NCBI RefSeq assembly: GCF_900186955.1
Contig: NZ_LT906438.1
Span: 2,046,001 to 2,110,000 of the forward strand
Length of the DNA: 64,000 nt
From: Bacillus pumilus
GTDB taxonomy: Bacteria; Bacillota; Bacilli; Bacillales; Bacillaceae
Reading direction: 5' to 3'
Under the pieces are notes generated by a model. It was given only the letters and a program-made list of their open reading frames with translations. It had not been told where the DNA came from and made no database searches. Within the stretch, counting starts at the first letter, position 1; every line of letters begins with the position of its first letter. The position numbers were made by a program, and so were the translations under genes. Of the stretch, positions 20,696 to 30,350 are shown piece by piece.

Positions 20696-21847
20696 TTATT
20701 TTAATTTATTAAGCTTATCTCCGATCAGGTCACCAAGCTGGAATCCACTTGTGTTTTCTTCTTTCGCCTGATATTGACGATAATTCTCTTCGATTTGTTT
20801 TTCAGGATTTTCTTCTAAATCACGGATGCTTAGTGAAATGCGTTCTTCATCTTCATTCACATCAAGCACTTTTACTTTCACAGTCTGCCCTTCTTCAAGG
20901 ACTTCATGCGGCGTACCGATATGTTTATGAGAGATTTGAGAAATATGCACAAGTCCTTCGACGCCTGGCAGAATTTCAACAAATGCACCAAAGCTTACTA
21001 GACGTTGAACAGTTCCTTCAAGCACATCACCTTGTTTTACCTTTTCACCAATCTGGCTCCAAGGTCCTGGTAATGTTTCTTTAATAGATAGTGAGATACG
21101 TTCGTTATCACGATCAACAGCAAGTACTTTGACCTGGACTTCCTGGCCTTCTTCCACTACGTCAGATGGCTTTTCAACATGCGCATGGGATAGTTGAGAA
21201 ATGTGAACCAATCCATCAATGCCGCCAATGTCTACAAATGCACCAAAATCAGTAAGGCGTTGCACTTTACCATCAATCACACTGCCTACTTCAAGTTTTT
21301 GCAAGAAGTCTTGCTTTTTGTCTAATTGCTCTTGCTCCACTACTGCACGGTGCGAGAGAATCACACGATTTTTTTCGCGGTCAAGTTCGACCACGACAAG
21401 TGAGAGTGTTTTACCTTTGTAGTCTGAAAAGTCCTCAACATAGTGCGCTTCTACAAGAGATGCAGGAATAAATCCACGCACACCAATGTCTACGACAAGA
21501 CCACCTTTTACAACGTCTTTTACTTCAGCTTCAAATACTTCTTTTGTTTCAAACTTTTTCTCTAGGTCTTCCCAAGCGCGGTCTGCATCAACAGCACGTT
21601 TCGATAAAATCAAAGCATCGTCTTCGACTTTTGTTACTTTAAGCTCTAATTCGTCGCCATCTTTCACGACATCTGATGCTTTTTCAACGTGAAGACTTGA
21701 TAATTCACTGATTGGGATGATCCCAGGTTGTTTCACATTGACGATATCTACATTGACATGCTTGTCCTCAACTTTAGAAACAATCCCTTTCACTACATCT
21801 CCAACCTCTGGTACCTGAACATCGATTTGATTCATTTCCTCTGTCAT
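20696..21847 (-). CDS. ypfD: S1-domain RNA-binding protein YpfD (ribosomal protein S1 homologue)
   Basis: A 383-residue protein made of four S1/OB repeats (roughly 15-85, 100-170, 185-255, 270-340); [13 protein letters not shown] and [13 protein letters not shown] mark repeats three and four. It is the Bacillus homologue of ribosomal protein S1 but shorter than the six-repeat E. coli protein. It is not essential in B. subtilis and its exact role is unsettled. An acidic start ([16 protein letters not shown]) and a strong GGAGG site support ATG 21847. About 220 bases separate it from cmk. Confidence 0.93.
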   Translation of the reverse strand: MTEEMNQIDVQVPEVGDVVKGIVSKVEDKHVNVDIVNVKQPGIIPISELSSLHVEKASDVVKDGDELELKVTKVEDDALILSKRAVDADRAWEDLEKKFETKEVFEAEVKDVVKGGLVVDIGVRGFIPASLVEAHYVEDFSDYKGKTLSLVVVELDREKNRVILSHRAVVEQEQLDKKQDFLQKLEVGSVIDGKVQRLTDFGAFVDIGGIDGLVHISQLSHAHVEKPSDVVEEGQEVQVKVLAVDRDNERISLSIKETLPGPWSQIGEKVKQGDVLEGTVQRLVSFGAFVEILPGVEGLVHISQISHKHIGTPHEVLEEGQTVKVKVLDVNEDEERISLSIRDLEENPEKQIEENYRQYQAKEENTSGFQLGDLIGDKLNKLK

Positions 21848-22070
21848 TTCGATAACCTCCTTGGTCCAAACCTACACAGCTTAGTTAAAACGACTGGGTG
21901 AATATGTGTCTTAAGCATGATGATTGCCAGCCGAGTATGTATTATAGAAACATTCAAATCAACAGAATTGCTTGAATGATCAATAAAAATAGTATTAGTA
22001 TAAACTTCTAATAAAAGACCTTGTTTGTCAAGAGATAAACCTCTAACTTATAAAAGTTTTCTAAAATTTC

Positions 22071-22748
22071 TTACAGTTTCTCCACACGGTCTGCTGCATC
22101 TAAAATTTTACCTGCTACCTCTTGAATGGTAAGAGAAGTTGTGTCAATCTCAATGGCGTCATCCGCTTTCTTAAGCGGTGAAACTTCGCGCTCAGAGTCA
22201 AGCTTGTCACGTCTTGCAATCTCTTCGATCAGCTGATCGTAATTGACATCGTAGCCTTTTTTCTGATTCTCTTCAAAGCGGCGTTTTGCTCTTTCTTCTA
22301 CAGATGCAAGCAAGAAAATTTTCACTTCGGCATCTGGAAGAACGTGAGTACCTATGTCTCTTCCGTCCATCACGACACCGCCTTTTTTACCAAGCTCTTG
22401 CTGCCTGCGGACCATTTCTTCCCGAACAGCTCTGTGCTTTGCGACAACCGATACTTGGTTGCTCACGCGGTCTGTGCGAATCTCTTCTGTCACATCGGTA
22501 TTGTCTAGATGCACTTTTTGACCCTCGCCTGTAGAGACAAGTTCAATCACCGTTTTCTTTAGTAGTGCATCAAGCGCCTGCTCGTCTTCAAGATCTACAC
22601 CATGGTGAAGTGCCGCAAGCGTAATCGCGCGGTACATGGCACCTGTATCGATATAAATATATGATTTTTTTGCTGCGACAATTTTTGCCACAGTGCTTTT
22701 TCCTGCTGCTGCAGGACCGTCAATTGCGATAGATAATTTCTTTTTCAT
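22071..22748 (-). CDS. cmk: cytidylate kinase Cmk
   Basis: Cmk phosphorylates CMP and dCMP. The protein has 225 residues with the P-loop GPAAAGKST near the N-terminus, the IDTGAMYRA acceptor segment and [13 protein letters not shown] 22748 follows AAGGAGAGG; the upstream 16 in-frame codons are not supported. In Bacilli it commonly precedes the S1-like gene, as cmk precedes rpsA in E. coli, a conserved pairing of pyrimidine supply and translation. Confidence 0.96.
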   Translation of the reverse strand: MKKKLSIAIDGPAAAGKSTVAKIVAAKKSYIYIDTGAMYRAITLAALHHGVDLEDEQALDALLKKTVIELVSTGEGQKVHLDNTDVTEEIRTDRVSNQVSVVAKHRAVREEMVRRQQELGKKGGVVMDGRDIGTHVLPDAEVKIFLLASVEERAKRRFEENQKKGYDVNYDQLIEEIARRDKLDSEREVSPLKKADDAIEIDTTSLTIQEVAGKILDAADRVEKL

Positions 22749-22819
22749 AATACCTCTCCTTGATTGAATCTCCCTTATGAATTGTAACACGATCACCGGT
22801 CAAACGGGGGAATTTTCTA

Positions 22820-23002
22820 TCAATCCTTCTGCTTAAACGTCTCGATCCAATCTTCAATGCTCATGTTATTTACACCCTCGTATTGCACGACTTTTGACAA
22901 AAATAGTTCTCCTTTTGTCAAATGAAGTGTGATCTGAACGGCTAATAATAAGACAAGCTGAATGAGCACCGCTTTAAATAACCATCTTTCCATTGTTTTC
23001 AT
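22820..23002 (-). CDS. ypfB: YpfB, small membrane protein (DUF5359-like)
   Basis: A 60-residue protein: one hydrophobic span (about 10-30, ALVL-rich) and a short C-terminal tail ending IEDWIETFKQKD. ATG 23002 has GGAGG 8 bases upstream; the longer open frame to 23056 lacks a signal. Context and sequence agree with YpfB of B. subtilis. Function unknown. Confidence 0.78.
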   Translation of the reverse strand: MKTMERWLFKAVLIQLVLLLAVQITLHLTKGELFLSKVVQYEGVNNMSIEDWIETFKQKD

Positions 23003-23065
23003 ACAAAAAGCCTCCACGCTAGATTCTATTACCTCTAGTATGGAAGCTTTTAACATCCTTTATTC

Positions 23066-23713
23066 TTATGCTTTTTTCACACGTGTTAAAAGCTGCTGCT
23101 GGAAGCAGTACTTCATAATGTGCTGCTGCTGATCATTTGTGATCTCAGAAAACTCCATGATCGCTCTTGTTTTGCCAGTCTGCTCATCTTGATAAACTCG
23201 GCTCATCTCTGCAACCGCTTTAATTTTAACAGGCTCTTTCAGCGGAAGTTCAAACTCTGTGATCACTTCTCCGTATTCTTTCAATGAGACACCTTCAGGA
23301 ACAGCAATTGCTAAGCCGCCAGCACTCATATTGACAATAAACGTGTCAAAGGATTCTTCACCCGTTTGCGTGATCGCGGTTTTGACCATTGTATCGACTC
23401 TCAGGTATTCTCTACGCTGAAGCCGAATCATTTCTTCTTTTGGCGGAATGGAAATGACGATCATCGGAATATCTTCTTTCCTCTTGCCGATGACTTCGCT
23501 TGTGCATTTGTATGGAATTTGATTTTCATCGAAAAAGAAAACGGTGATTTCTGTTTGCTGGTTTAAATAGATCGTGCGTCCCGTTTCTTTATCAGCTGGA
23601 TAATTAATGAAAATATCATCGTTATTATTTTCCAAAACTTTCGATTTTGCAGTTTTCACTTCTTTGTTCTCATTGACATATTCAATTGTGATTGCATCCC
23701 CTATTTGTAACAT
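23066..23713 (-). CDS. ypfA: PilZ-domain c-di-GMP receptor YpfA (MotI, flagellar brake)
   Basis: A 215-residue protein with an N-terminal YcgR-like domain (about 1-95) and a C-terminal PilZ domain. The c-di-GMP signature is intact: RREYLRV (Arg101, Arg105) and NMSAGG (residues 128-133). The B. subtilis orthologue (YpfA/DgrA/MotI) binds c-di-GMP and restrains the flagellar motor by acting on MotA. All key residues are present, so the same role is expected here. Confidence 0.92.
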   Translation of the reverse strand: MLQIGDAITIEYVNENKEVKTAKSKVLENNNDDIFINYPADKETGRTIYLNQQTEITVFFFDENQIPYKCTSEVIGKRKEDIPMIVISIPPKEEMIRLQRREYLRVDTMVKTAITQTGEESFDTFIVNMSAGGLAIAVPEGVSLKEYGEVITEFELPLKEPVKIKAVAEMSRVYQDEQTGKTRAIMEFSEITNDQQQHIMKYCFQQQLLTRVKKA

Positions 23714-23771
23714 TCCTCATCACTCTTTTCATCTGTGAAATCATATCCTCTCCTATATTAAACCATGTATA

Positions 23772-23803
23772 AAACAAAAGGAAAAGGCTTATTCGCCTTT
23801 TCC
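23772..23803 (-). terminator. terminator of ypeB
   Basis: GGAAAAGGC-6 nt-GCCTTTTCC followed by TTTTGTTTTAT on the minus strand, close after the ypeB stop. Confidence 0.85.
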
Positions 23804-23815
23804 TCGTTTCCTTTT

Positions 23816-25165
23816 TTATAGGTCTTTATATATAGGTTCTGCGTTTTTTAGTTTATCTACTCGTTCTTCTTTTCCAGTATCCGCATTAATGAACATTCGG
23901 TACGTATCATTTTTTATCGTTCCTAGGAACTCATAGCATAAAACTTCCTCTGACATATCGTTTTGAACAATCGCTACATGAGTATCTTCGATTTTCACAT
24001 GCTGATTGAGCGTTTTCTTCGCTTCTTTTTGCGAGATTTTAGGTGCTTTGATGTCTCTTGTTTTATGATTCGTTAAATAGTCTTTCGCTGAAAATCCAAC
24101 CACTTCACCATCGTCTAATGCGACCTTCATACGTATACTATCTGGATACAGCAGTACATTTTTTTGAAGAGGTACATAGGTAAATACACCGATATTATCA
24201 AATTGCGCACTTTCATCTAAATGGAATGACTCTGCATCAAATCCTTGCTTCTTTAAGAAGCTGAGTGCTTTTTCTGATGCTTGGTTTAAACTGATTTTCT
24301 GTTTTTTCACGTCTCGATTTTGAAGAAGGTAGACTGGATGTCCTCCTTTTTCAGTCAAGTCTAAATAGAAATTCGCTTTACTATCAGGATCTGACATCGA
24401 TAAGCTGTACACATCTCGATTGGTTTTGCTTCCGCTTTTTCTCACCTTAAAATGTTGATTATGATCAGGTGCGAATTGCTGGGCAATGCGTATCGCTTCT
24501 TTCTTTGAAATCTTTTTACCCTTTAAATGATTGTAGCCGCGTGTTTCTGCTTCTGTGGACACATTTGTCGGTCCGAGATCGACATCTGCAAATGCATCTG
24601 CATTTCTCTCGACTGTTTTCAACCCGTCAATGATGGTGTTATCATTCTTTCGGTCACCATCAGCAAGTGCCATTTCAACATCCATCCATTTTAAATTTTT
24701 GTTGAGGACGAGGTGCTGCACTTGTCTCAGTTCGTTTTGGATATCAGATGCTTGCTGATATAAGGACGTAATGGTTTTGTGCGTATTTTTGTTTAATGGT
24801 TCATCTGATAAGGATTTAACTGATGATTTGTAGCTAAAGTCTCCGACATTCGCCAAAAATTCTTCCGTTTTGTTAAAAGGCATTAATGTGAGCGGAAGCT
24901 GACTCACATTGTTATGTGCTTCTGATGACATTCTCCATACATCTGCAAGTGCCGGTGAAATCGACGATTGGCTGTTCATCGCAAGCGTTGCCCCAAGTTT
25001 GTCATGCAGCTGATCCACTTGGTACGTTAAATCGTGGAAGGCCCTCTGATAGTTGTTCTCTGCGTGCAGCAGCACTGCGTCTTTTTCTTGATGCTCTTTA
25101 TAGCCCCAATAACCTGTTGAGATGACAGCAATTCCTAAAATGGCAATCAATATTCCTCTGATCAT
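23816..25165 (-). CDS. ypeB: germination protein YpeB
   Basis: YpeB is a spore inner-membrane protein that stabilises the cortex-lytic enzyme SleB and keeps it in check in the dormant spore. The protein is 449 residues. One N-terminal membrane segment (about 3-20) is followed by an all-helical region and then PepSY-type repeats toward the C-terminus, including KKISKKEAIRIAQQF and PKISQKEAKKTL. It starts 16 bases after the sleB stop; the sleB-ypeB operon is conserved among Bacillus and expressed in the forespore. Confidence 0.95.
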   Translation of the reverse strand: MIRGILIAILGIAVISTGYWGYKEHQEKDAVLLHAENNYQRAFHDLTYQVDQLHDKLGATLAMNSQSSISPALADVWRMSSEAHNNVSQLPLTLMPFNKTEEFLANVGDFSYKSSVKSLSDEPLNKNTHKTITSLYQQASDIQNELRQVQHLVLNKNLKWMDVEMALADGDRKNDNTIIDGLKTVERNADAFADVDLGPTNVSTEAETRGYNHLKGKKISKKEAIRIAQQFAPDHNQHFKVRKSGSKTNRDVYSLSMSDPDSKANFYLDLTEKGGHPVYLLQNRDVKKQKISLNQASEKALSFLKKQGFDAESFHLDESAQFDNIGVFTYVPLQKNVLLYPDSIRMKVALDDGEVVGFSAKDYLTNHKTRDIKAPKISQKEAKKTLNQHVKIEDTHVAIVQNDMSEEVLCYEFLGTIKNDTYRMFINADTGKEERVDKLKNAEPIYKDL

Positions 25166-25181
25166 TTATTTACACCTCTTT

Positions 25182-26093
25182 CTATTCGCAGAAAATATGT
25201 TTCCCAATTCGTTTAATTTGTGGTCTTCCCCAAATCCATGGACTTGTTGCTGTATCAGGGTTAAAGTAATAGACGGCGCTCTCAGACGGGTCCCAGCCGT
25301 TAATGGCATCAAACACAGCCTTTTTTGCAGTGTCATTTGGTGACATATAAAATTGACCATCCGCCACAGCTGTAAACGCAAGCGGTTCAAAAATAACTCC
25401 TGCGATTGTATTTGGAAAAGTCGGGTTGTTCAAACGGTTTAAGATGACGGCAGCGATCGCCACCTGTCCTTCATACGGCTCGCCCCTTGCTTCACTATAA
25501 ACCGCTTGTGATAAGAGCTGAATATCATTACTAGAAAAACCACCTGGCATGTTGGCTGCCGTTTGTTTCGGTGTTTGATTTGCTTGCTGATTGCCTGACT
25601 GTTTCGCAGACTTTCCAGGTGCTCCGCTTTGATTTTTTTGATTCTCTTTCGCACCTTGAGCAGTCTTTTTTTGTGAGCTTCTTTTCGCAGGAGCTTTTGT
25701 TTGCTGATCAAGAGGTTTCCCGCCATAATGGGTAAACTCATTCCCCTTTTGCAGCTGCTGCTGAACAAAGTCTTTATAGTATTTTGTCTTTTGAACTAAT
25801 AGGCTTTTTGTTTGTTTACCTACAAGTCCGTCGACCTTCTTTACACCATATTGGCTTTGAAAGTTGCGAACGGCCCAGTACGTCCCCCAGCCATATACAC
25901 CATCAATTTTGCCATTGTAAAAGCCATTGTATTGGAGCCGTGCTTGCAGCTCGACTACATCTTCTCCTGTCGCACCTCGCTGGATGACTTGACTGGTGAA
26001 GGCTTCACTTTTTTCAGTTGTCATCAGTGAGATTGCGAGTAGAACGATTGAGAAGATAAGGACGATTTGTTTCATGAAACGAGCTTTGTCCAT
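25182..26093 (-). CDS. sleB: spore cortex-lytic enzyme SleB
   Basis: SleB is a lytic transglycosylase that breaks muramic-lactam-containing cortex during germination. The protein is 303 residues. It has a signal peptide ending in EAFT, a peptidoglycan-binding domain with QRGATGEDVVELQARL (about 35-95), a Lys/Gln/Ala-rich linker, and the C-terminal Hydrolase_2 domain with the catalytic glutamate in SEARGEPYEGQ. ATG 26093 follows AGGAGGATCAAAT; 32 upstream codons are open but unsupported. A SigG promoter is expected but I could not place it convincingly. Confidence 0.96.
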   Translation of the reverse strand: MDKARFMKQIVLIFSIVLLAISLMTTEKSEAFTSQVIQRGATGEDVVELQARLQYNGFYNGKIDGVYGWGTYWAVRNFQSQYGVKKVDGLVGKQTKSLLVQKTKYYKDFVQQQLQKGNEFTHYGGKPLDQQTKAPAKRSSQKKTAQGAKENQKNQSGAPGKSAKQSGNQQANQTPKQTAANMPGGFSSNDIQLLSQAVYSEARGEPYEGQVAIAAVILNRLNNPTFPNTIAGVIFEPLAFTAVADGQFYMSPNDTAKKAVFDAINGWDPSESAVYYFNPDTATSPWIWGRPQIKRIGKHIFCE

Positions 26094-26186
26094 ATTTGAT
26101 CCTCCTGTACTTTTGATGTTTGAATATATATTTCTTCCAATCCCTATTTTTATACATTCATCACAGGAGAGAAATGGATGAAAAGA

Positions 26187-26220
26187 CAAAAAAACGCCCT
26201 ATCAACTGATAAGACGTTTT
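26187..26220 (-). terminator. terminator of prsW
   Basis: AAAACGTCTTATCA-GTTG-ATAGGGCGTTTT with small mismatches, then TTTGTC on the minus strand, abutting the prsW stop. Confidence 0.8.
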
Positions 26221-26883
26221 CTACATTAAATTTTGCACCATTTTCACTGAACGAGCTTTTTTTGCTTTTCGCAGGCCAAACCACCATAAAAAAATCATGA
26301 ATGGCAGCATGATATATCCCCAATTTTTCATTCCTAACAATATGAAATCATATAGGCCGTGAAAAAGCACAGGAAGCGTTAGAGAAAGGATCAGCCATTT
26401 GCGCTGCTCCTTTTTATCAGAGAAGCGGGCTTTGCCGATATAAAATCCCATCACAACACCGAATAAAGCATGACTTGAGACGGGTAATAAAGCACGGGTG
26501 AATGCATATTCAACCCCGTGACCGACCAAATAAAGAATATTTTCAAGTGTTGCAAAACCAAGTGAGACACTCGTTCCATATACAATTCCATCATAGTGTT
26601 CGTCAAATTGGGCATGCGCATAGACGCTGACCATTAAAATAAACCATTTTAAAGATTCCTCTAAGAAGCCCGACGTCACAAATGAAATCAAGATAGGGTT
26701 CGTTGCGATATGCTCCTCTTGAAGGACATATTGAATAAACATGGTTGGAAACACAAGTATAACACCTAGCATAAAAGATCTGATGACCATGTGTACCGGC
26801 TCATTGTCGTACTGATCTTTCAAATAAAAATAACTTAAAAGTGCGATGCCGGGAGCTAAACCTGCTGAGATGATTGCGATCAT
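26221..26883 (-). CDS. prsW: site-1 membrane protease PrsW (YpdC)
   Basis: PrsW cuts the anti-sigma factor RsiW at site 1 in response to antimicrobial peptides and alkaline shock, starting SigW activation. The protein is 220 residues with about eight membrane spans. The conserved EESLKW (about residues 75-80), FATLEN and SSHALFG motifs, which hold catalytic or metal-binding Glu and His, are all present. The gene is monocistronic with a terminator. Confidence 0.94.
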   Translation of the reverse strand: MIAIISAGLAPGIALLSYFYLKDQYDNEPVHMVIRSFMLGVILVFPTMFIQYVLQEEHIATNPILISFVTSGFLEESLKWFILMVSVYAHAQFDEHYDGIVYGTSVSLGFATLENILYLVGHGVEYAFTRALLPVSSHALFGVVMGFYIGKARFSDKKEQRKWLILSLTLPVLFHGLYDFILLGMKNWGYIMLPFMIFLWWFGLRKAKKARSVKMVQNLM

Positions 26884-27000
26884 AACCAGACCTCTTTCCC
26901 TACATTATCCTTCATTATCGTACCATGATTTACCCTTTTTTTATATGACTGGAGCCCATTTTTATGAAAATATCCTTCTATATAATCCCATTTTATATCA

Positions 27001-27038
27001 AAAAGAACCGAATCCCTTGGAAGGATCCAGTTCTTTTT
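27001..27038. terminator. terminator of ypdA
   Basis: AAAGAACTGGATCC-7 nt-GGATTCGGTTCTTT with two mismatches, TTT before a GATAT on the minus strand. It also has T7 on the plus-strand side. Confidence 0.78.
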
Positions 27039-28010
27039 TTATGCGTTCATTCTTTTGTTAATTTCTTCTGCAATTAGCCCCCCATGAAATCTCCCATTTT
27101 CAATGAAAATTTCATTGGCATTATTTCCAGCTGCAATCACTCCTGCGATGAAAATACCTTCTACGTTTGTCTCCATCGTCTGTTCATCAAATGCTGGACG
27201 GCCTGATTCTTGATCAATTGTCACACCCATTTTTTCTAAGAAAGAATGATCTGGATGATAGCCTGTCATGGCAAAAACATAATCACTTTTCACTCGCTCC
27301 GTTTGCTCTTGCTGGTTTGTAAAAATCACTTCTTCTTCTGTAATTTCCTTCACCTGTGCTCCAAACTCCATTCGAATCGTTCCATTCCGCACAAGTGCTT
27401 CAAACTCTGGCAAAATCCAAGGTTTGATGCTGGAAGAATATTCAGTTCCTCGATAAAGTACAGTGACTCTGCTTCCGCATTTCACAAGTTCTAGCGCAGC
27501 ATCGACACTTGAGTTTTTCCCGCCGATCACCGTTACATCTTTATCAAAGTATGGGTGTCCTTCTTTAAAATAATGATACACATGTGGAAGGTCTTCCCCT
27601 TTGACATTCATATAGTTTGGATGGTCATAGTAGCCAGTAGCAATCACGACATAATCACATGAATAGTCGTCTTTTGATGTGCTCACGGTAAAATGGCCAT
27701 CTTTTTTCGTCACAGCGGTTACTTTTTCAAAGGCATGCACACGCAGGTTTTTTCGTCTGACTACTTCTCGGTAATAAGAAAGCGCCTGGATACGAACGGG
27801 CTTGCGATTTTCAGTAATAAAAGCGACATCACCAATCTCAAGCTTTTCACTTGTACTGAAAAAGGTTTGATGTGTTGGGTAATGATAAATACTGTTAACG
27901 ACATTCCCCTTTTCAATGACTAGTGCATCAATTCCGATTTGCTGGAATGCGATGGCAGCTGATAATCCGCAAGGGCCGCCTCCTATTATGATCGCTTTTT
28001 CTTGTTTCAT
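27039..28010 (-). CDS. ypdA: bacillithiol disulfide reductase YpdA (Bdr)
   Basis: An NADPH-dependent flavoprotein of 323 residues that reduces bacillithiol disulfide, supporting bacilliredoxin recycling. The FAD-binding IIGGGPCGLSAA contains the cysteine (about Cys14) characteristic of this subfamily. A second Rossmann motif, VIGGKNSSVDAA, binds NADPH, and IFIAGVIAAGNNANE closes the FAD site. ATG 28010 has AGGAG 8 bases upstream; a GTG at 28019 is too close to it. Confidence 0.93.
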   Translation of the reverse strand: MKQEKAIIIGGGPCGLSAAIAFQQIGIDALVIEKGNVVNSIYHYPTHQTFFSTSEKLEIGDVAFITENRKPVRIQALSYYREVVRRKNLRVHAFEKVTAVTKKDGHFTVSTSKDDYSCDYVVIATGYYDHPNYMNVKGEDLPHVYHYFKEGHPYFDKDVTVIGGKNSSVDAALELVKCGSRVTVLYRGTEYSSSIKPWILPEFEALVRNGTIRMEFGAQVKEITEEEVIFTNQQEQTERVKSDYVFAMTGYHPDHSFLEKMGVTIDQESGRPAFDEQTMETNVEGIFIAGVIAAGNNANEIFIENGRFHGGLIAEEINKRMNA

Positions 28011-28077
28011 TTGTTCCACTCCTGTCGTTTCAATGCAATAACAATTGCTAGCTGTTGATGATTTGTTCCCATTCCAT

Positions 28078-28111
28078 AAAAAAATCTCCTATATAAGGAT
28101 AGGAGATTTTT
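28078..28111 (-). terminator. terminator of gudB
   Basis: AAAATCTCCTA-8 nt-TAGGAGATTTT followed by TTTATGG on the minus strand. Confidence 0.9.
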
Positions 28112-28133
28112 GGGCACGATGCAAATAAGCCGC

Positions 28134-29408
28134 TTAAATCCAGCCTCTGAATCGAGAAGCTTCAGCCATTTTGCGTACGCCGACCATATATGCAGCAAGA
28201 CGCATATCGATGCGGCGGTTTTGCGCCATTTCATAAATATTATTAAATGATTTCACCATCATATCTTCTAAACGAGTTTCGACTTCCTCTTCAGTCCAGT
28301 AGAACCCTTGGTTATTCTGCACCCATTCAAAGTAAGAAACCGTTACACCACCCGCACTCGCAAGTACGTCTGGGACAAGCAGTACCCCACGATCTGAAAG
28401 AATTTTTGTTCCTTCAAGTGTCGTTGGACCATTCGCTGCTTCTACGACAATTTTAGCTTTAATGTTTGCCGCATTATCTTCAGTGATTTGGTTCTCAATG
28501 GCTGCAGGTACTAAGATATCACAATCGAGCTCAAGCAGCTCTTGGTTTGTGATGGTATCGTTAAATAATTTAGTAACGGTTCCAAAGCTGTCACGTCTGT
28601 CAAGCAAGTAGTCAATATCAAGACCATCTTCATCGTATAACCCGCCGTAAGCATCTGAAATCCCTACGATTTTCGCTCCGGCATCATACATGAATTTAGC
28701 CAAGTAGCTTCCTGCATTTCCGAATCCCTGTACGACAACACGTGCCCCGTTAATGTCAATTCCTTTTTTCTTCGCCGCTTCTTTGATGCAGATCGTCACA
28801 CCTTTTGCTGTTGCAGTATCACGTCCGTGTGATCCTCCAAGAACAATTGGTTTTCCGGTAATAAATCCTGGCGAGTTAAATTCATCCATTCTAGAATATT
28901 CGTCCATCATCCATGCCATAATTTGAGAGTTTGTAAACACATCTGGTGCTGGTACATCTTTCGTTGGACCAACGATTTGACTGATTGCACGCACATAGCC
29001 GCGGCTTAGTTTTTCAAGCTCTCTAAATGACATTTCTCTTGGATCACAGATAATACCGCCTTTTCCTCCGCCATAAGGAAGATCCACAATACCACATTTT
29101 AAACTCATCCAAATTGAAAGCGCTTTTACTTCTTTTTCAGTAACGTTCGGGTGGAAACGAATACCGCCTTTTGTCGGTCCGACAGCATCATTGTGCTGCG
29201 CGCGGTAACCAGTGAAAATTTTCACTGATCCATCATCCATTCGTACTGGAATTTTCACAGTTAATAGACGAATTGGCTCCTTCAGCAATTCATACACTTC
29301 TTGCGGATACCCTAATTTGTCTAGCGCTTTATGTATGACGGTTTGAGTTGACTTTAAAACATCTAGCTTATCTTCTGCGTTATGAGCGGCGTTTTGATCG
29401 GCTGCCAT
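28134..29408 (-). CDS. gudB: NAD-specific glutamate dehydrogenase GudB (active form)
   Basis: GudB deaminates glutamate to 2-oxoglutarate for use as carbon and nitrogen source. The protein is 424 residues. GPTKGGIRFHP and LPYGGGKGGI are the substrate-binding and catalytic-lysine segments; GFGNAGSY is the NAD-binding loop. Laboratory B. subtilis 168 carries an inactivating 9-base duplication that doubles Val-Lys-Ala near residues 94-96. Here the segment reads EKEVKALSIW once, so the enzyme should be active. A promoter is proposed at 29462-29490. Confidence 0.96.
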   Translation of the reverse strand: MAADQNAAHNAEDKLDVLKSTQTVIHKALDKLGYPQEVYELLKEPIRLLTVKIPVRMDDGSVKIFTGYRAQHNDAVGPTKGGIRFHPNVTEKEVKALSIWMSLKCGIVDLPYGGGKGGIICDPREMSFRELEKLSRGYVRAISQIVGPTKDVPAPDVFTNSQIMAWMMDEYSRMDEFNSPGFITGKPIVLGGSHGRDTATAKGVTICIKEAAKKKGIDINGARVVVQGFGNAGSYLAKFMYDAGAKIVGISDAYGGLYDEDGLDIDYLLDRRDSFGTVTKLFNDTITNQELLELDCDILVPAAIENQITEDNAANIKAKIVVEAANGPTTLEGTKILSDRGVLLVPDVLASAGGVTVSYFEWVQNNQGFYWTEEEVETRLEDMMVKSFNNIYEMAQNRRIDMRLAAYMVGVRKMAEASRFRGWI

Positions 29409-29461
29409 TAAAATAAACCCCCTAGAAATCTTTCATGATCTACTGCTCCCTTTCAAGCAAT

Positions 29462-29490
29462 AGTATACACCTTCGTACTGGTAAAGCAAA
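29462..29490 (-). promoter_or_regulatory. possible SigA promoter of gudB
   Basis: TTTGCT (29485-29490), 17 bases, TATACT (29462-29467) on the minus strand. The -10 box is strong and the -35 box weak. It lies about 55 bases upstream of gudB. Confidence 0.5.
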
Positions 29491-29549
29491 GGTAAAAAAC
29501 GTTTTTTATTAAAATAAAATATCAGCGTTTATAAATATAAAAAGGATAT

Positions 29550-29582
29550 AAAAAAATACTGTTGTTTCATCACAACAGTATT
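29550..29582 (-). terminator. terminator of mecB
   Basis: AATACTGTTGT-6 nt-ACAACAGTATT followed by TTTTTATAT on the minus strand. Confidence 0.88.
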
Positions 29583-29603
29583 AAATATAATAGAAAAAAG
29601 TGA

Positions 29604-30185
29604 TTAAAAATACATTTGAATCGTTTTCACTGCATCATCTTGCATGATCACTTTTCCGTATTCTTTTAGCCGATGGATCGTTAATGTAGTTGGTGAACCG
29701 AACTCCGCTAAAATGGAAATGACGGTATCAGCTGATAGTTCTTCAAAATCATCTAGGCTGAGAAAATATTGACCTTCATAATGGTAAACTGTACCCCCTA
29801 AAAGTCCAATACGACTTAAACTATGGGACAGTTGAATCACATCTTCAAACGAGGCAAATTGATAGAGCACATGATGACTCTCGTCGAGCTTGACTTGCAT
29901 CTCAATGTAATCTTCATCAAACTCATCATCATCAGCATCATCCTGCTGACTCTTTGTGACAATGACGACCATCCCCTGCGCCTGAAGTGAAAATACTTCA
30001 ACAGCAATCGGTCCACTCGCTTCAAAACCGAGCTCCTGATTCGCTTCGTTCATCATGTCTTTAAACAGCTGATGGACTTTGAACGAATCTTTCCAAAGGT
30101 CTTCTTTCGTAAGACCCCGGTCTGTCAGGTCATCTAGTGTGAGAAAAATTTTGATTTTATTATAATTCAGACGCTCCAGTCGCAT
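29604..30185 (-). CDS. mecB: adaptor protein MecB (YpbH), MecA paralogue
   Basis: A 193-residue ClpC adaptor related to MecA, with a role in competence and sporulation control in B. subtilis. The N-terminal domain MRLERLNYNKIKIF recruits substrate. An acidic linker (DDADDDEFDEDY, about 105-117) leads to the C-terminal ClpC-binding domain. ATG 30185 follows AGGAGGGAACGTT; a 37-codon upstream extension is not supported. It has its own terminator. Confidence 0.92.
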   Translation of the reverse strand: MRLERLNYNKIKIFLTLDDLTDRGLTKEDLWKDSFKVHQLFKDMMNEANQELGFEASGPIAVEVFSLQAQGMVVIVTKSQQDDADDDEFDEDYIEMQVKLDESHHVLYQFASFEDVIQLSHSLSRIGLLGGTVYHYEGQYFLSLDDFEELSADTVISILAEFGSPTTLTIHRLKEYGKVIMQDDAVKTIQMYF

Positions 30186-30350
30186 AACGTTCCCTCCTGC
30201 CTCTTCTAAACACACATCATACTGTAGTATATGAGATGATGAGTCATAGGTTCTTAATTTTGTATTCAGTTTACACTGTGTCAAGACGGAAGACAAGCAT
30301 GAAGCTATGCTTACGGTGACTTTTATGGAAAATATTGAGGGCGCAGCCAG

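Noticed and set aside
26094..26190. SigG promoter of sleB
   Set aside because: A TGAATG is present but no CATACTA-like box at the right distance, so I did not annotate it.
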